Positions 42,672-51,148 are shown, counted from the stretch's first letter. The stretch: DNA of 64,000 nucleotides from an uncultured Lentisphaerota bacterium (GCA_903896925.1 CAITZM010000175.1:92579-156578); one strand, 5' to 3'. Program-made: numbers and translations. Notes: a model not told the origin generated them from the sequence alone.

Positions 42672-42735
42672 CCACGCAGCACACGAAGCGCATGAAGCCG
42701 GAAGGGTTCTCCCACGGTCCTCGTGTCCTGCGTGG
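42672..42735. repeat. Inverted repeat CCACGCAGCACACGA/TCGTGTCCTGCGTGG
   Basis: Two 15-base arms with one mismatch flank about 35 bases, between the small ORF and the permease promoter. Confidence 0.65.
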
Positions 42736-42770
42736 TGAACTTCCAGAGATTGGCAAATCTCACCTTCAAT

Positions 42771-42788
42771 CTTTCCAAGCTTTGGAAA
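42771..42788. repeat. CTTTCCAAGCTTTGGAAA palindrome overlapping a -35 box
   Basis: The right-arm TTGGAA at 42782-42787 doubles as the -35 box of the permease promoter, as at 8056. Confidence 0.85.
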
Positions 42789-42809
42789 TACGCCGCGCGG
42801 CGCTATCAT
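42782..42809 (+). promoter_or_regulatory. Putative promoter of the ABC permease gene with palindromic -35
   Basis: TTGGAA (42782-42787), 16-base spacer, TATCAT (42804-42809), then 12 bases to the ATG at 42822. The leader would be about six bases, too short for a Shine-Dalgarno site. Confidence 0.65.
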
Positions 42810-42821
42810 CGCGCGGCTTTT

Positions 42822-44012
42822 ATGGAACTCTTGCGTGACATCTGGCTGGGGGTGCGGGCGCAGCCGTGGCGGACGGCGTTGGCGTTTGTGGCCATCGTGC
42901 TGGGCAGCCTGGCTCTGGGCGTGATGACGGCGGTGCTCGGGGGCCTGGCGGCGAAGTCTGCCCAACTGCTCCGCGAGTTCGGCGGACAGGTGCTCGTGCT
43001 GGTGCCCGCGGAAAATACAACGACCGGTCCGGCGGCGCTCACCGAGCAGACCGCGGCCGTGCTCGCGCAGAATTTCCCCGCGGCCCTGGTTTCCGCGGCG
43101 CGGCGCTATGTGGCGCCCGCGCAGGGCGGCGCCGCGCCGGTCGCCATCGTCGCCACCGACGCGCACCTGGCGCGCGTCCGCGACTGGCGCCTGCTGCATG
43201 GCCGCTTTCTCGACGCGCGCGACCTCCAGGAGCGCGGGCGCAGCGCGGTGCTCTCGGCGGGGCTGGCCCAGGCCTGGGGCGCACAGGTGGGCACGCTGGT
43301 GACGCTGGGCGGCGCGCCCTTCCGCGTCGTCGGCATCGTGGCCTCGGGCGGTTCGGCGCTGGCGGGGGCGACGGATAACCCCGTCGTCGCCGGCGGCGAG
43401 CGGGTCGTCTTCGTGCCCCTGACGACCGCGCCGACGTGGCTCGCGCAGCGTGCGGAGCCGGGCGCGGAACTGGACGCAATCTTTGTGCGGATGCCGGAGG
43501 CGCTGCCGTTCGCGGCCGGGCGCGCACGGGTGGCGGAGTTGCTCGGCGATCCGGCGCTGACCCGCGCTGCGGTGGCGTGGATCACGCCGGAGACGATCCT
43601 GCGCGGCGTACGGCGGATGCAGCGGGCCCTCGACCTCGGCATCGGCAGCATCACCCTCCTGAGCCTGGCCCTCGGCGGCATCACGCTGATGAGCCTGCTC
43701 GTGGGCAATGTACGCGAGCGCGTGACGGAAATCGGGCTGCGCCGGGCGCTGGGCGCGACGCGGCGCGAGGTGGCCGCGTTGTTTGTCTGCGAGGGCTGCC
43801 TGCTGACGACGCTGGCGGCGCTGGTGGGCGCGGGCGCGGCGCAGGGCGTGCTGCAGGCGCTGGCCGGCGTGCCGGAGATTCCGCTCGCGCTGGATGGACG
43901 GCTCTGGCTGGCGCCGCTCGGCGTGGCGCTGGCGGTCGGCCTGCTGGCCTCCTACGTGCCCGCGCGGCTCGCCGCCGGCATTTCGCCGGCGGACGCGTTG
44001 CGCGCGGAGTGA
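42822..44012 (+). CDS. MacB/FtsX-type ABC transporter permease
   Basis: A 396-residue membrane protein. The first helix is about 18-40 (TALAFVAIVLGSLALGVMTAVLGGL). A periplasmic MacB_PCD-like domain spans about 45-255. Three helices follow within an FtsX domain (GSITLLSLALGGITLMSLLVGNVRERVTEIGLRRALGATRREV ... LASYVPARLAAGISPADALR). The RRALGATR and ISPADALR motifs are diagnostic of MacB-like permeases, which move lipoproteins or small hydrophobic molecules by mechanotransmission. The ATP-binding partner is not adjacent. The next gene begins 265 bases on. Confidence 0.88.
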   Translation: MELLRDIWLGVRAQPWRTALAFVAIVLGSLALGVMTAVLGGLAAKSAQLLREFGGQVLVLVPAENTTTGPAALTEQTAAVLAQNFPAALVSAARRYVAPAQGGAAPVAIVATDAHLARVRDWRLLHGRFLDARDLQERGRSAVLSAGLAQAWGAQVGTLVTLGGAPFRVVGIVASGGSALAGATDNPVVAGGERVVFVPLTTAPTWLAQRAEPGAELDAIFVRMPEALPFAAGRARVAELLGDPALTRAAVAWITPETILRGVRRMQRALDLGIGSITLLSLALGGITLMSLLVGNVRERVTEIGLRRALGATRREVAALFVCEGCLLTTLAALVGAGAAQGVLQALAGVPEIPLALDGRLWLAPLGVALAVGLLASYVPARLAAGISPADALRAE

Positions 44013-44277
44013 GCGAAGCATGGCGGAGGAAGAAAGGGCTGATGGAGAATGGTGGATGGAAGAGGACGCTTGGTTGCTGAGTGCCGATGGGCGGTGTGGG
44101 GGCCTGCGGACGCGACGGAGCATGTTTTGCTGAATTTTGTTGCGTAGCTCCGGCCTCGCGGCGGCCTGCTTCGTCAGCCATAAACCCTTAGCCATTCTCC
44201 CTTCATCTTCCTCCTGCCTTGTTTTTCCGCTTCGATTTTGCCATGTTCAGCGCGAACAACTTAAACGGATTGATGAA

Positions 44278-45195
44278 ATGAACAGACGTATTTCATGGAA
44301 AGTGGCGGGCGGGCTCTGGACTTTGCTCGGCGTGGCTTGGCTGGCGGGGCAGGGGGCCACACCGGTCGAGGCACCGCATATCGTGCATGACCCCGTCGGC
44401 GTCGCCCTGCGCGGCCAGCCGATCACGGTCCTGGCCCAGATCAGTTCCGTCACGCCGATCAAGGCGGTGACGCTGCACTACACGCTCTCGCGGGACGCCT
44501 CGCCGTTCAAGCTGGCGATGCAGTCCGCCGGCCCGGCGATCTTCACCGGCACCATCCCGGCGACGCTGCTGGGCAATGCCGGCAAGGTGTCCTATTACAT
44601 CGAGGCCACCGACGCGCGCGACGCGGCGGCGGAGACGCCGTGGTACACCGTGCAGATCAAGGGCGCGGGCGATGCGCTCGCGGCGCCGACGGCGATCACC
44701 ACGCCGGCGCCCGCCATGGGCGCGACGGCCGATACCAACAGCACGAGCTACGTCGGCGCCGCGCTGATCGCCGGCGGCGCGCTGGCGGTGGTCGGCGCCG
44801 GCCTCTACGTGGCCAGCCGGAGCAGCAGTTCCAGCGACGGCGGCGGCGGTGGCGGGGCTACGACCAATGTGCAGGGCACCTACACCGGCAGCAAGACCAT
44901 CTCGCTGGCCCGGCCCGGCCAGGCAACGTCGAGCGCCACCACGCCGGTGACGATCATCATTGACCAGAACGGCGGGGTGTTCTCCGACTCGCTGATCGAC
45001 GGGCGCGTGATCAGCGGCAGCCTGAGCGGCAGCAGCTTCGCGCTCTCGGGCAGCACAAGCTCGAGCAACCTGGTCAGCAACTATTCGTTCACCGGCTCGG
45101 TGGTGGACAACCGCATCGTCGGGACCGTCTCCGGCTCGGCGCAATCCGCCACCACTTCGGGCACCTACTCGGGCAGTTTTTCTGCCGGCAAATGA
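44278..45195 (+). CDS. Exported envelope protein of unknown function, coupled to an LptF/G permease
   Basis: A 305-residue protein. It has an N-terminal hydrophobic signal (about 5-25), an Ig-like beta region (about 30-120: VTLHYTLSRDASPFKLAMQSAG ... KVSYYIEATDA, a FlgD/Ig-type pattern), a transmembrane-like Gly/Ala stretch (about 155-180: GAALIAGGALAVVGAGLYVA), a Ser/Gly linker, and a beta-rich C-terminal domain with repeated GSxSGS/SYSFTGSV units. I do not recognise it as a named family. Its stop overlaps the start of the LptF/G permease, so it may work in lipopolysaccharide or lipid transport. Confidence 0.65.
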   Translation: MNRRISWKVAGGLWTLLGVAWLAGQGATPVEAPHIVHDPVGVALRGQPITVLAQISSVTPIKAVTLHYTLSRDASPFKLAMQSAGPAIFTGTIPATLLGNAGKVSYYIEATDARDAAAETPWYTVQIKGAGDALAAPTAITTPAPAMGATADTNSTSYVGAALIAGGALAVVGAGLYVASRSSSSSDGGGGGGATTNVQGTYTGSKTISLARPGQATSSATTPVTIIIDQNGGVFSDSLIDGRVISGSLSGSSFALSGSTSSSNLVSNYSFTGSVVDNRIVGTVSGSAQSATTSGTYSGSFSAGK

Positions 45196-46286
45196 AGATC
45201 CTCGACCGCTACCTGTTGCGCGCGCTGCTGGTGCCCTTGAGCTACTGCCTCGCGGGCTTCATCATGCTGTACATCGTTTTCGACCTGTTCACCAACCTGC
45301 CGGATTTCATCGAGGGCAAGACGCCGCTGGCGGACGTGTTCCTCTTCTACCTGATCCTCGTCCCGCGCGACCTGTGGATCATCGCGCCCATCTCGCTGCT
45401 GCTGGCGATTCTGTACGCGCTCTGGCAGCTCGCGCGCGCCAACGAAATCATCGCCATGCGCGCGTGCGGCTTGAGCGCGCCGCGCATCATGCGCCCGATC
45501 ATGCTCGTCGGACTGCTCGCCACGCTCACGGTCGGCACGATCAACGAGACGCTCGGCCCGTGGGCTGGCTACTGGACCGAGCAGTTTCTCAAGTTGCAGC
45601 ACACGAAGAACGCGCCCTCTGTCTATGTCGTCAGCCCGCTGGCCTTCAAGAACGAGGTCGGCCGGCGGGTCTGGTACATCCGCGAATTCGACAAGCGCAC
45701 CTTCGAGATGCGCGACGTCACGCTGGTGCAGCAGCGGCCCGACGGCTCCGACGACATCAAGTACCAGGCCGCGCGCGGCGCGTGGCTCGACGGTCGCTGG
45801 TGGTTTTCCGAGGTCGCCCTGCAGGTCTACGACGAGCAGAGCCAGCCGCGCGGCGCGGCCACCTTCACGCTCCAGCGCGAGATGAGCGAGATCAACGAGA
45901 AGCCGGAGAGCTTCCTCAACGAGGTCAAGCCGCCCGAATATCTCTCCAGCCTCGAGATCCTCACGTATATCGACACCCATCGCCAGCTGTCGCGCGACTC
46001 GCTGGCCAAGTGCCTGACCAATTTCCACAACCGGCTGTCGATGCCCTGGATCTGCCTGATCGTCGCGTTCATCGGCATCCCGTTCGGCGTCAAGACCGGC
46101 AACCGGCGCGGCGGCGCGCTGCTGGCGATCGTCGGCGCGCTCGGACTGGTCTTCGGCTTCTATGTGCTCGCCAACATCGGCGTCGCGCTCGGCAAGCAGG
46201 GGCTGGTCCTGCCGTGGCTCGCCGGCTGGCTGCCGAACTTCATCTTCCTCGGCATCGGCATCACGCTGACCGCGCGCATGCGCTGA
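45192..46286 (+). CDS. LptF/LptG-family permease
   Basis: A 364-residue membrane protein of the YjgP/YjgQ family. Residues 1-105 give three helices with KILDRYLLRALLVPL and ARANEIIAMRACGLSAPRI. A periplasmic beta-jellyroll follows. Three C-terminal helices include MPWICLIVAFIGIPFGVKTGNRRGG. These permeases form the membrane part of the Lpt exporter that lifts lipopolysaccharide out of the inner membrane. Whether it is LptF or LptG cannot be told, and a second permease and LptB are not in the window. It is coupled to the upstream envelope protein by ATGA. Confidence 0.88.
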   Translation: MKILDRYLLRALLVPLSYCLAGFIMLYIVFDLFTNLPDFIEGKTPLADVFLFYLILVPRDLWIIAPISLLLAILYALWQLARANEIIAMRACGLSAPRIMRPIMLVGLLATLTVGTINETLGPWAGYWTEQFLKLQHTKNAPSVYVVSPLAFKNEVGRRVWYIREFDKRTFEMRDVTLVQQRPDGSDDIKYQAARGAWLDGRWWFSEVALQVYDEQSQPRGAATFTLQREMSEINEKPESFLNEVKPPEYLSSLEILTYIDTHRQLSRDSLAKCLTNFHNRLSMPWICLIVAFIGIPFGVKTGNRRGGALLAIVGALGLVFGFYVLANIGVALGKQGLVLPWLAGWLPNFIFLGIGITLTARMR

Positions 46287-46474
46287 GCGCCGGCCGTATT
46301 CCGCAACTCGTCTCCCCCGCTGCTGGCGGCGGCATGGGCAAGCCCGGGAAAGGGATAGGTCGGATCGGACCGATAGGACCGATCGGCTGGCAAGCGCGAC
46401 CGGTTCACCGGCTGGAAAAACGGGTGGGGCGGGGTATGTTCGCGCGCTTTTTAAGGGCGAGCAAAGGATAACGA

Positions 46475-47161
46475 ATGAAATGGTTGGCGACAAAAACCTT
46501 GGTGAGCTACGACGTGCCGGAGACCTACGACCGCTGGCTGCGCGCAAACGGCATCGAGCCGGTCTTCCTCGGGCCGGACGATGAGTTGCCGGAAGCTTTT
46601 GGCGAATACCGCGCGCTGCTGCTGACCGGTGGCGGCGACGTGGACCCCGCCCGCTATGGCAAGAAGCCGCACGCGAAGACCGGCGACATCATCCCCGCCC
46701 GCGATGTGCTGGAGGAGCGGCTGATCAAGAAATTTCTCACGATGGGGCGGCCGGTGTTCGGCATCTGCCGCGGCATCCAGATCCTGAACGTGGTCATGGG
46801 CGGCAAGCTGATCCAGCATGTGCCGGACTGGCTCAAGAAGCACGGCAAAAAAGAAATTCATTCACCGGAAACCGGCGACGCGCTGCATCCGCTCAAGTTC
46901 GTGCTGCGCACCAGTCTCGGCAAGGCGCTGCGCGGTACGACGCAGGTGAACAGTCATCATCACCAGGCCGCCGATCCGGCGCACCTCGGCAAAGGCTTGC
47001 GCCTCGCCGCGCTTTCGCCGGGGGGCATCCCCGAGGCCCTGGTGGAGGGCGAAGGCCTGGCCGCGCCGGTCATCGCGGTGCAGTGGCACCCCGAGCGCAT
47101 GGACGAGGGCCGCGCCCCCGCATCCCAGGCGCTGATGCAGCTGATGCTCGGCCTGGTGTGA
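46475..47161 (+). CDS. Class I glutamine amidotransferase-like hydrolase (peptidase C26, PuuD-like)
   Basis: A 228-residue cytoplasmic protein. LLLTGGGDVDPARYG, the nucleophile elbow FGICRGIQILN (Cys), and QWHPERMDEG (His-Glu) make the catalytic triad of gamma-glutamyl-gamma-aminobutyrate hydrolases. It probably cleaves a gamma-glutamyl amide. AAAGGA lies eight bases before the ATG, and a TATGTT box is about 33 bases upstream. It is monocistronic. Confidence 0.88.
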   Translation: MKWLATKTLVSYDVPETYDRWLRANGIEPVFLGPDDELPEAFGEYRALLLTGGGDVDPARYGKKPHAKTGDIIPARDVLEERLIKKFLTMGRPVFGICRGIQILNVVMGGKLIQHVPDWLKKHGKKEIHSPETGDALHPLKFVLRTSLGKALRGTTQVNSHHHQAADPAHLGKGLRLAALSPGGIPEALVEGEGLAAPVIAVQWHPERMDEGRAPASQALMQLMLGLV

Positions 47162-47693
47162 CGATTGCAGCGGTGCAGAAGCCAACCACGACTACAAAGT
47201 TTCGCGGCAGGGCGAGGCTTTCGACGGAGCCGAAAGCTATGGCAACCGCAACCGGAGCAGCAGAGTGGCATCCACAGATTTCACAGATTACGCAGATTCC
47301 CGGAGAGGGGAATGGGAATAACAGGAACGGAACGGGAACCACGGATCACACCGACCACACGGAAGGATGAGCCTGCATTTAATCCGTGTGATCGGTGTGA
47401 TCCGTGGTGTAATTCTTTGAACCGCAAAGGCCGCGCAGCCCGCGAATTTCCGGAGGCAAGCCCAATCCCAGTGCGCCGCCCTAAACGATGAAAAACAGCC
47501 ACGGATTTTCACGGATGACACAGATGGCCGGAGCGGAGTTGGAGCAAAAGGCACCGAGGGAACGGGAGGGCGAGGCCTGCGGTGAGCATGACGATCCGCC
47601 GTGTCCGCCGCCAGACCAACCAATCCCAACCAGAGCCCGGAAGAATTGCCGGTTGGCCAGCGGCTGGGGCGGGCAGAGCCGCGCGGCGCGGGC

Positions 47694-47718
47694 CGCGTTT
47701 TGACAAACGCGGCTACAC
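47694..47718. repeat. Variable-arm palindrome with CTACA end
   Basis: CCGCGTTT-tga-CAAACGCGG followed by CTACA. The arms match the element at 60981-61004 for their first seven bases but not beyond. Confidence 0.7.
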
Positions 47719-47744
47719 GGGGCCCAAGACGAACCCTGCTTGTT

Positions 47745-47769
47745 GTGGGCGGGGCTTCCAGCCCCGCGA
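47745..47769. repeat. GGGGC-TTCCAG-CCCC hairpin
   Basis: The same unit as in the inverted repeat at 11941-12013: GTGGGC, then GGGGCTTCCAGCCCC, then GCG. Confidence 0.7.
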
Positions 47770-47810
47770 ACCTCACCTCAACTCCGCGCGGAAATTCCAC
47801 GCCAATAGAC

Positions 47811-47832
47811 GGCGCTCGCAGGCGCCGCTACA
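47811..47832. repeat. GGCGC-palindrome with CTACAG end
   Basis: GGCGCTCGCAGGCGCC followed by GCTACAG. One arm is shortened relative to its siblings. Confidence 0.55.
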
Positions 47833-47855
47833 GACGAAGCGATGGAGCAAGCAAA

Positions 47856-47884
47856 ACGGGCGCAACCGGTGAGGTTGCGCCCGT
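47856..47884 (-). terminator. Rho-independent terminator of the isomerase gene
   Basis: The 12-base arms ACGGGCGCAACC (47856-47867) and GGTTGCGCCCGT (47873-47884) pair perfectly around a five-base loop. Read on the minus strand, a short T-run follows. It lies 28 bases past the stop of the gene at 47912. Confidence 0.8.
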
Positions 47885-47911
47885 TGCTTTTCAGCGCTGT
47901 GCTGACGGACA

Positions 47912-48805
47912 TTACTTCGCCAGTTCGGTGCAGGTCTTGTTGAAGAACTTGACGCACTGGGCGATTTCCGGCGTGGACTTCTCCCAGTTGGTCTCGTACT
48001 CGACGCAGAACGCGCCCTTGTAGCCCTGGCGCTTGAGCTCTTCCATCATGCCGCGGGCGTTGCTGATGCCCGTGCCCCACGGCACGTCGGTGCCCTTCGG
48101 GCTCTTCTCGTTGAGATCCTTGAAGTGCAGCGCGAGGATGCGGCCTTCGAGCAGCTTGAGGCAGGCGATCGGCTCGAGGCCGGAGCGGATGTAGTGGCCC
48201 ACATCGGCGCAGGCGCCCAGCAGCGGGCTGCGGCCCTGGACCGCCGCCAGCACGACCTTGGGATCCCAGTAGAAATTCTTCGGGCCGGGATGATTGTGGA
48301 TGGCGACCTTGATGTTGTATTCCTTCGCCAGTTTCTCCACCACGTCCATCACCTTCGGCAGCTCTTCCAGCTTGCCGTGGGCTTCCGGTTCGGCGACGAG
48401 GATGTCGATGCCGAGCCGCTTGGCGCCTTCGAAGATCTTGCGGGTTTCCTCTTCGCTGATCGTCGGCTTGACGACGCCCATGTTCTGGAACTTGGTGTGC
48501 AGGCCCTTGGCCGTCATGCGCTCCTGGATTGCGGCGAAGTCCTTGTCGGAAATCGTGGGTGTCGGGGTCTTCTTGATCTTGCCGTTCTCCAGCAGGTTCA
48601 CGGTGCCGGAGATGCTCATGTCCTTGAGCCCGACCTCGGCGGTCTTGTCGATGGCGTCGAAGATGGAAAACTTCTGGAACGTGTAGGAATGCACCGCCAT
48701 GGTCCAGCCGAGCTTCTCCGCCGCCGTCTGCTCCGCCGCCTGGCTGCCCAAGGCCAGCATCAGCAGGCCCGCCGTCACTACTATCGTCATCGTTTTTGTC
48801 GTCAT
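47912..48805 (-). CDS. Exported sugar phosphate isomerase/epimerase-like TIM-barrel protein
   Basis: A 297-residue protein with a signal peptide (MTTKTMTIVVTAGLLMLALGSQA). The AP-endonuclease-2/xylose-isomerase-like barrel shows VHSYTFQKFSIFDAIDKTAEVGLKDM, VAIHNHPGPK, CADVGHYIRSG, ALHFKDLNEKS and FCVEYETNW, giving the His/Asp/Glu metal ligands. Family members isomerise or epimerise sugars. Export is common for this family in PVC bacteria. The ATG at 48805 has AGGAGA upstream. A clear terminator follows. Substrate unknown. Confidence 0.85.
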   Translation of the reverse strand: MTTKTMTIVVTAGLLMLALGSQAAEQTAAEKLGWTMAVHSYTFQKFSIFDAIDKTAEVGLKDMSISGTVNLLENGKIKKTPTPTISDKDFAAIQERMTAKGLHTKFQNMGVVKPTISEEETRKIFEGAKRLGIDILVAEPEAHGKLEELPKVMDVVEKLAKEYNIKVAIHNHPGPKNFYWDPKVVLAAVQGRSPLLGACADVGHYIRSGLEPIACLKLLEGRILALHFKDLNEKSPKGTDVPWGTGISNARGMMEELKRQGYKGAFCVEYETNWEKSTPEIAQCVKFFNKTCTELAK

Positions 48806-48876
48806 GTCTGTTCTCCTGCGCCGGAGTGTATCGGCGTGCCCGGCGGTTGCAAAGCCCGGAGATGCGAGCGCGTGCT

Positions 48877-48904
48877 TGTAGGGGCGCAGTCTTGCTGCGC
48901 CCAT
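48877..48904. repeat. Half-element of the TGTAGGGGCGC inverted repeat
   Basis: It starts TGTAGGGGCGCAGTCTTGCT and matches the left arm at 20327 with one difference. The right arm is gone. Confidence 0.75.
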
Positions 48905-49010
48905 TGTGCGTTGCATGCGCCACGAGCGGATGCGGCGGTTCGACCTGCCGCACCCCAGGCCAGTCTGCACCCCTGCCGGATTATGCGCCAAAATCCGGCG
49001 GAGCCTTGGA

Positions 49011-49038
49011 TTGCCTGCCCGCGGGAAACTGCTATAGT
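49011..49038 (+). promoter_or_regulatory. Putative promoter of a small RNA
   Basis: TTGCCT (49011-49016), 16-base spacer, TATAGT (49033-49038). This is the strongest -10 in the region and has no start codon close behind. Confidence 0.55.
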
Positions 49039-49043
49039 CGCCG

Positions 49044-49139
49044 CGACCTGCGGTCAGGAGCGCGAGCGCTCTGCAGCCAAGGGCGACAACGGCCGTCGCA
49101 GTCCGGCAGCCCCATCGCTTTTGGCGGTGGGGTTTTTGT
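49044..49139 (+). ncRNA. Candidate structured small RNA or attenuator leader upstream of the hydrogenase-maturation island
   Basis: A stretch of about 95 bases between a good promoter and a good terminator, without an ORF. It can fold into CTGC...GCAG enclosing GAGCG-cgag-CGCTC (49048-49076), then GCGAC...GTCGC (about 49083-49099), then the terminator hairpin. Bases 49052-49080 have a partial likeness to the SRP RNA core (GGTCAGG ... GCAGCCAAGG), but the pairing ends and the AGCA side do not fit. It could be a free small RNA or a transcription-attenuating leader for the gene at 49276. Confidence 0.45.
49110..49137 (+). terminator. Rho-independent terminator
   Basis: CCCCATCGC (49110-49118) pairs with GCGGTGGGG (49124-49132) around a short T-rich loop, followed by five T and more T-rich sequence. 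Confidence 0.8.
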
Positions 49140-49275
49140 TTTCCAGGAGCAGATGAACCGCCAAGTCGCCAAGCACGCCAAGGTTCAGAGTCAGAGGTCG
49201 TTTTGCTGGTTTTGGCGATTTTGGCGGTCCTGCAAAGCGCAGGATGTTCAACTTGGCGCCTAAGAGGATCGAATC

Positions 49276-49536
49276 ATGGACAAGCGACTGGGCTTTGTAG
49301 GCATCATCATCGAGGACCGGCAGCGCGCGGCGCCGCTGGTGAACGAGGTGTTGACCGCGTTCGGCGACTCCATCATCGCGCGCACCGGCATCCCCTACGC
49401 GAGCAAGCAGTGCTGCGTCATCACGCTGGTTGTGGACGCGACCACCGACCAGGTCGGCGACATGACCGGGCGCCTCGGCAAACTGCCCGGCGTTTCGGTC
49501 AAATCGGCGCTGAGCAAACCGCGTGGTAACACCTGA
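49276..49536 (+). CDS. TM1266-family putative regulator of the [FeFe]-hydrogenase system
   Basis: An 86-residue protein with the ferredoxin-like (ACT/NikR-C-like) fold: KRLGFVGIIIEDRQRAAPLVNEVL ... IIARTGIPYASKQCCVITLVVDATTDQVGDMTGRLGKLPGVSVKS. This small family is encoded almost only next to hydEFG genes and is thought to regulate or assist the iron-only hydrogenase system. It opens the island aspartase-hydF-hydG. The upstream terminator at 49110 separates it from the candidate RNA, or controls it. Confidence 0.88.
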   Translation: MDKRLGFVGIIIEDRQRAAPLVNEVLTAFGDSIIARTGIPYASKQCCVITLVVDATTDQVGDMTGRLGKLPGVSVKSALSKPRGNT

Positions 49537-49570
49537 TGAGGAAGCAAGCTGGTATGGCAAATAACAACAG

Positions 49571-49638
49571 CCTCTCGCGGAGCGAGAGGCCCACTATGGC
49601 GGCGGCTCTGCAAAGTGGTCCTCACGCTCCGCGTGAGG
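49571..49638. repeat. Pair of palindromes between the regulator and aspartase genes
   Basis: CCTCTCGC-gga-GCGAGAGG (49571-49589) and CCTCACGC-tcc-GCGTGAGG (49620-49638). Same design, different arms. A GCGGC-gta-GCCGC unit follows at about 49646. Confidence 0.75.
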
Positions 49639-49678
49639 TTTAGTTGCGGCGTAGCCGCGTTAGGCAGGTTTGCTGCAG

Positions 49679-51052
49679 ATGAAAACACGTACCGAACATG
49701 ATCTCTTGGGCGAGTTGCCCGTACCTGCCGCCGCGCTCTACGGCATTCACACGGCGCGGGCGCTGGGCAACTTCCGGCTGAGCGGCCGCGCGGTTTCGCC
49801 GGCGCTGATCCGTGCGCTGGCGCAGGTCAAGAAGGCCTGCGCGCTGGCGAACCGCGAACTCGGTTTCCAGACGGCGGAAAAAACCGACGCCATCGTTCGC
49901 GCCTGCGACGAAATCAGTGCCGGCCAGCATGCCGACCAGTTTCCGCTCGACGCGTTGCAGGGTGGGGCGGGCACCTCGACGAACATGAACCTCAACGAGG
50001 TCATCGCCAACCGCGCGCTGGAGCTACTCGGCGCCGCGCGCGGCGACTACGCGAAACTGCATCCGATCGAGGACGTCAATCTGCATCAGTCCACCAACGA
50101 CGTGTATCCGACGGCGCTCAAGGTCGCCGCGATTTCCGGGCTGCGCGCCTTGAGCGCGGCGCTGGCGGCGTTGCAGGGCGCGTTCCAGCGGAAGGAAAAG
50201 GAATTTTCCGGCATCGTCAAACTCGGCCGGACGGAAATGCAGGACGCGGTGCCGATGACGCTGGGCGCGGAGTTCTCCGCCTTCGCCGAGGCTTTCGCGC
50301 GCGACCGCTGGCGGACGTTCAAGGCCGAGGAGCGGCTGCGCGTGGTCAACCTCGGCGGCACGGCGATCGGCACGGGACTGACCGCGCCGCGCAGCTATAT
50401 CTTCCTGGTCATCGAGAAGCTCCGCGAGGTGACCGGTCTGGGCCTGACGCGCGCGGAAAACCTGGTGGATGGTACGGCGAATGCCGACTGTTTCGTGGAG
50501 GTCGCCGGCAGCCTCAATGCCTGCGCGACCAACTTCATCAAGATCGCGCGCGACCTGCGGCTGCTGCATCTGTGCGGCGAAATCAAACTGCCCGCCATGC
50601 AGGCCGGCTCGAGCATCATGCCGGGCAAGGTCAACCCCGTGATCGCCGAGGCCGCGCTGCAGGCCGGGATGCAGGCGCGCGCCGCTGGCGCACTCGTCGC
50701 CGAGGCCGCCGCCGCCGGCACGCTGCAGATCAACGAATGCCTGCCGCTGCTGGCCGCGTCGCTGCTCGACCAGCTCGCGCTGCTCCAGCACGCCGCGGAG
50801 ATGCTCGCGCCGCACGTGGAGGGCATCACCGCCGACGCGGACCTCTGCCGCCACTATCTCGACTACAGCCCCGCGCTGATCACCGCCTTCCTCCCGCGCC
50901 TCGGCTACGAACAGGCGCAGGCCTGGCTGACGGAATACAAGGCCGGTGGGCAAACCGACCTGCGCGCGTTTTTGACGGGCAAGCTGGGTAAGGAGATCGT
51001 GGAACAAACCCTGTCACCGGAACATTTGATGGCACTGGGATATAAGAAATGA
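49679..51052 (+). CDS. aspA: Aspartate ammonia-lyase (hydrogenase-maturation cluster type)
   Basis: A 457-residue member of the aspartase/fumarase family. It has AGTSTNMNLNEVIANRA, HPIEDVNLHQSTNDVYPTA, KLGRTEMQDAVPMTLG and the signature GSSIMPGKVNP with the catalytic Ser. It converts aspartate to fumarate and ammonia. Aspartases are often found with hydEFG; a supply of ammonia for the dithiomethylamine bridge of the H-cluster has been suggested for such genes. I chose the ATG at 49679 over a TTG three codons upstream. hydF starts 96 bases later. Confidence 0.9.
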   Translation: MKTRTEHDLLGELPVPAAALYGIHTARALGNFRLSGRAVSPALIRALAQVKKACALANRELGFQTAEKTDAIVRACDEISAGQHADQFPLDALQGGAGTSTNMNLNEVIANRALELLGAARGDYAKLHPIEDVNLHQSTNDVYPTALKVAAISGLRALSAALAALQGAFQRKEKEFSGIVKLGRTEMQDAVPMTLGAEFSAFAEAFARDRWRTFKAEERLRVVNLGGTAIGTGLTAPRSYIFLVIEKLREVTGLGLTRAENLVDGTANADCFVEVAGSLNACATNFIKIARDLRLLHLCGEIKLPAMQAGSSIMPGKVNPVIAEAALQAGMQARAAGALVAEAAAAGTLQINECLPLLAASLLDQLALLQHAAEMLAPHVEGITADADLCRHYLDYSPALITAFLPRLGYEQAQAWLTEYKAGGQTDLRAFLTGKLGKEIVEQTLSPEHLMALGYKK

Positions 51053-51056
51053 AGTC

Positions 51057-51145
51057 AGTTGTCAGTGGTTGGTTGTCCGTTGCAGGGAAATCCCTCCAGC
51101 TTTTTGCAACTGACAACGGACGACGGACAACTAACAACTGACACC
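51057..51145. repeat. Inverted repeat of GTTGTCAGT/ACTGACAAC words between aspA and hydF
   Basis: CAGTTGTCAGTGG...TTGTCCGTTG on the left is mirrored by CAACTGACAACGGAC...GGACAACTAACAACTGAC on the right. It fills almost the whole spacer before the hydF ATG. Confidence 0.7.
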
Positions 51146-51148
51146 GAC

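Larger units (their letters stand above)
47162..47911. other. Repeat-filled spacer without a supported gene
   Basis: It includes an inverted repeat built from ATCCGTG/CACGGAT words (about 47270-47410), a block also found near 20.7 kb (about 47413-47485), palindromes at 47694-47718, 47745-47769 and 47811-47832, and the terminator at 47856-47884. Short frames here are not coding. Confidence 0.65.
48806..49275. other. Spacer with half-cassette, candidate small RNA and inverted repeat
   Basis: It contains a half TGTAGGGGCGC element (48877-48904), a candidate RNA gene with promoter and terminator (49011-49139), and an inverted repeat of AACCGCCAAG/CTTGGCGGT type words (about 49150-49235) just before the TM1266-like gene. 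Confidence 0.6.

Noticed and set aside
49044..49139. Signal recognition particle RNA
   Set aside because: GGTCAGG...GCAGCC is suggestive, but the 5' and 3' ends do not pair, the loop is not GNRA, and the AGCA side of the core is changed. Kept only as an unnamed candidate RNA.
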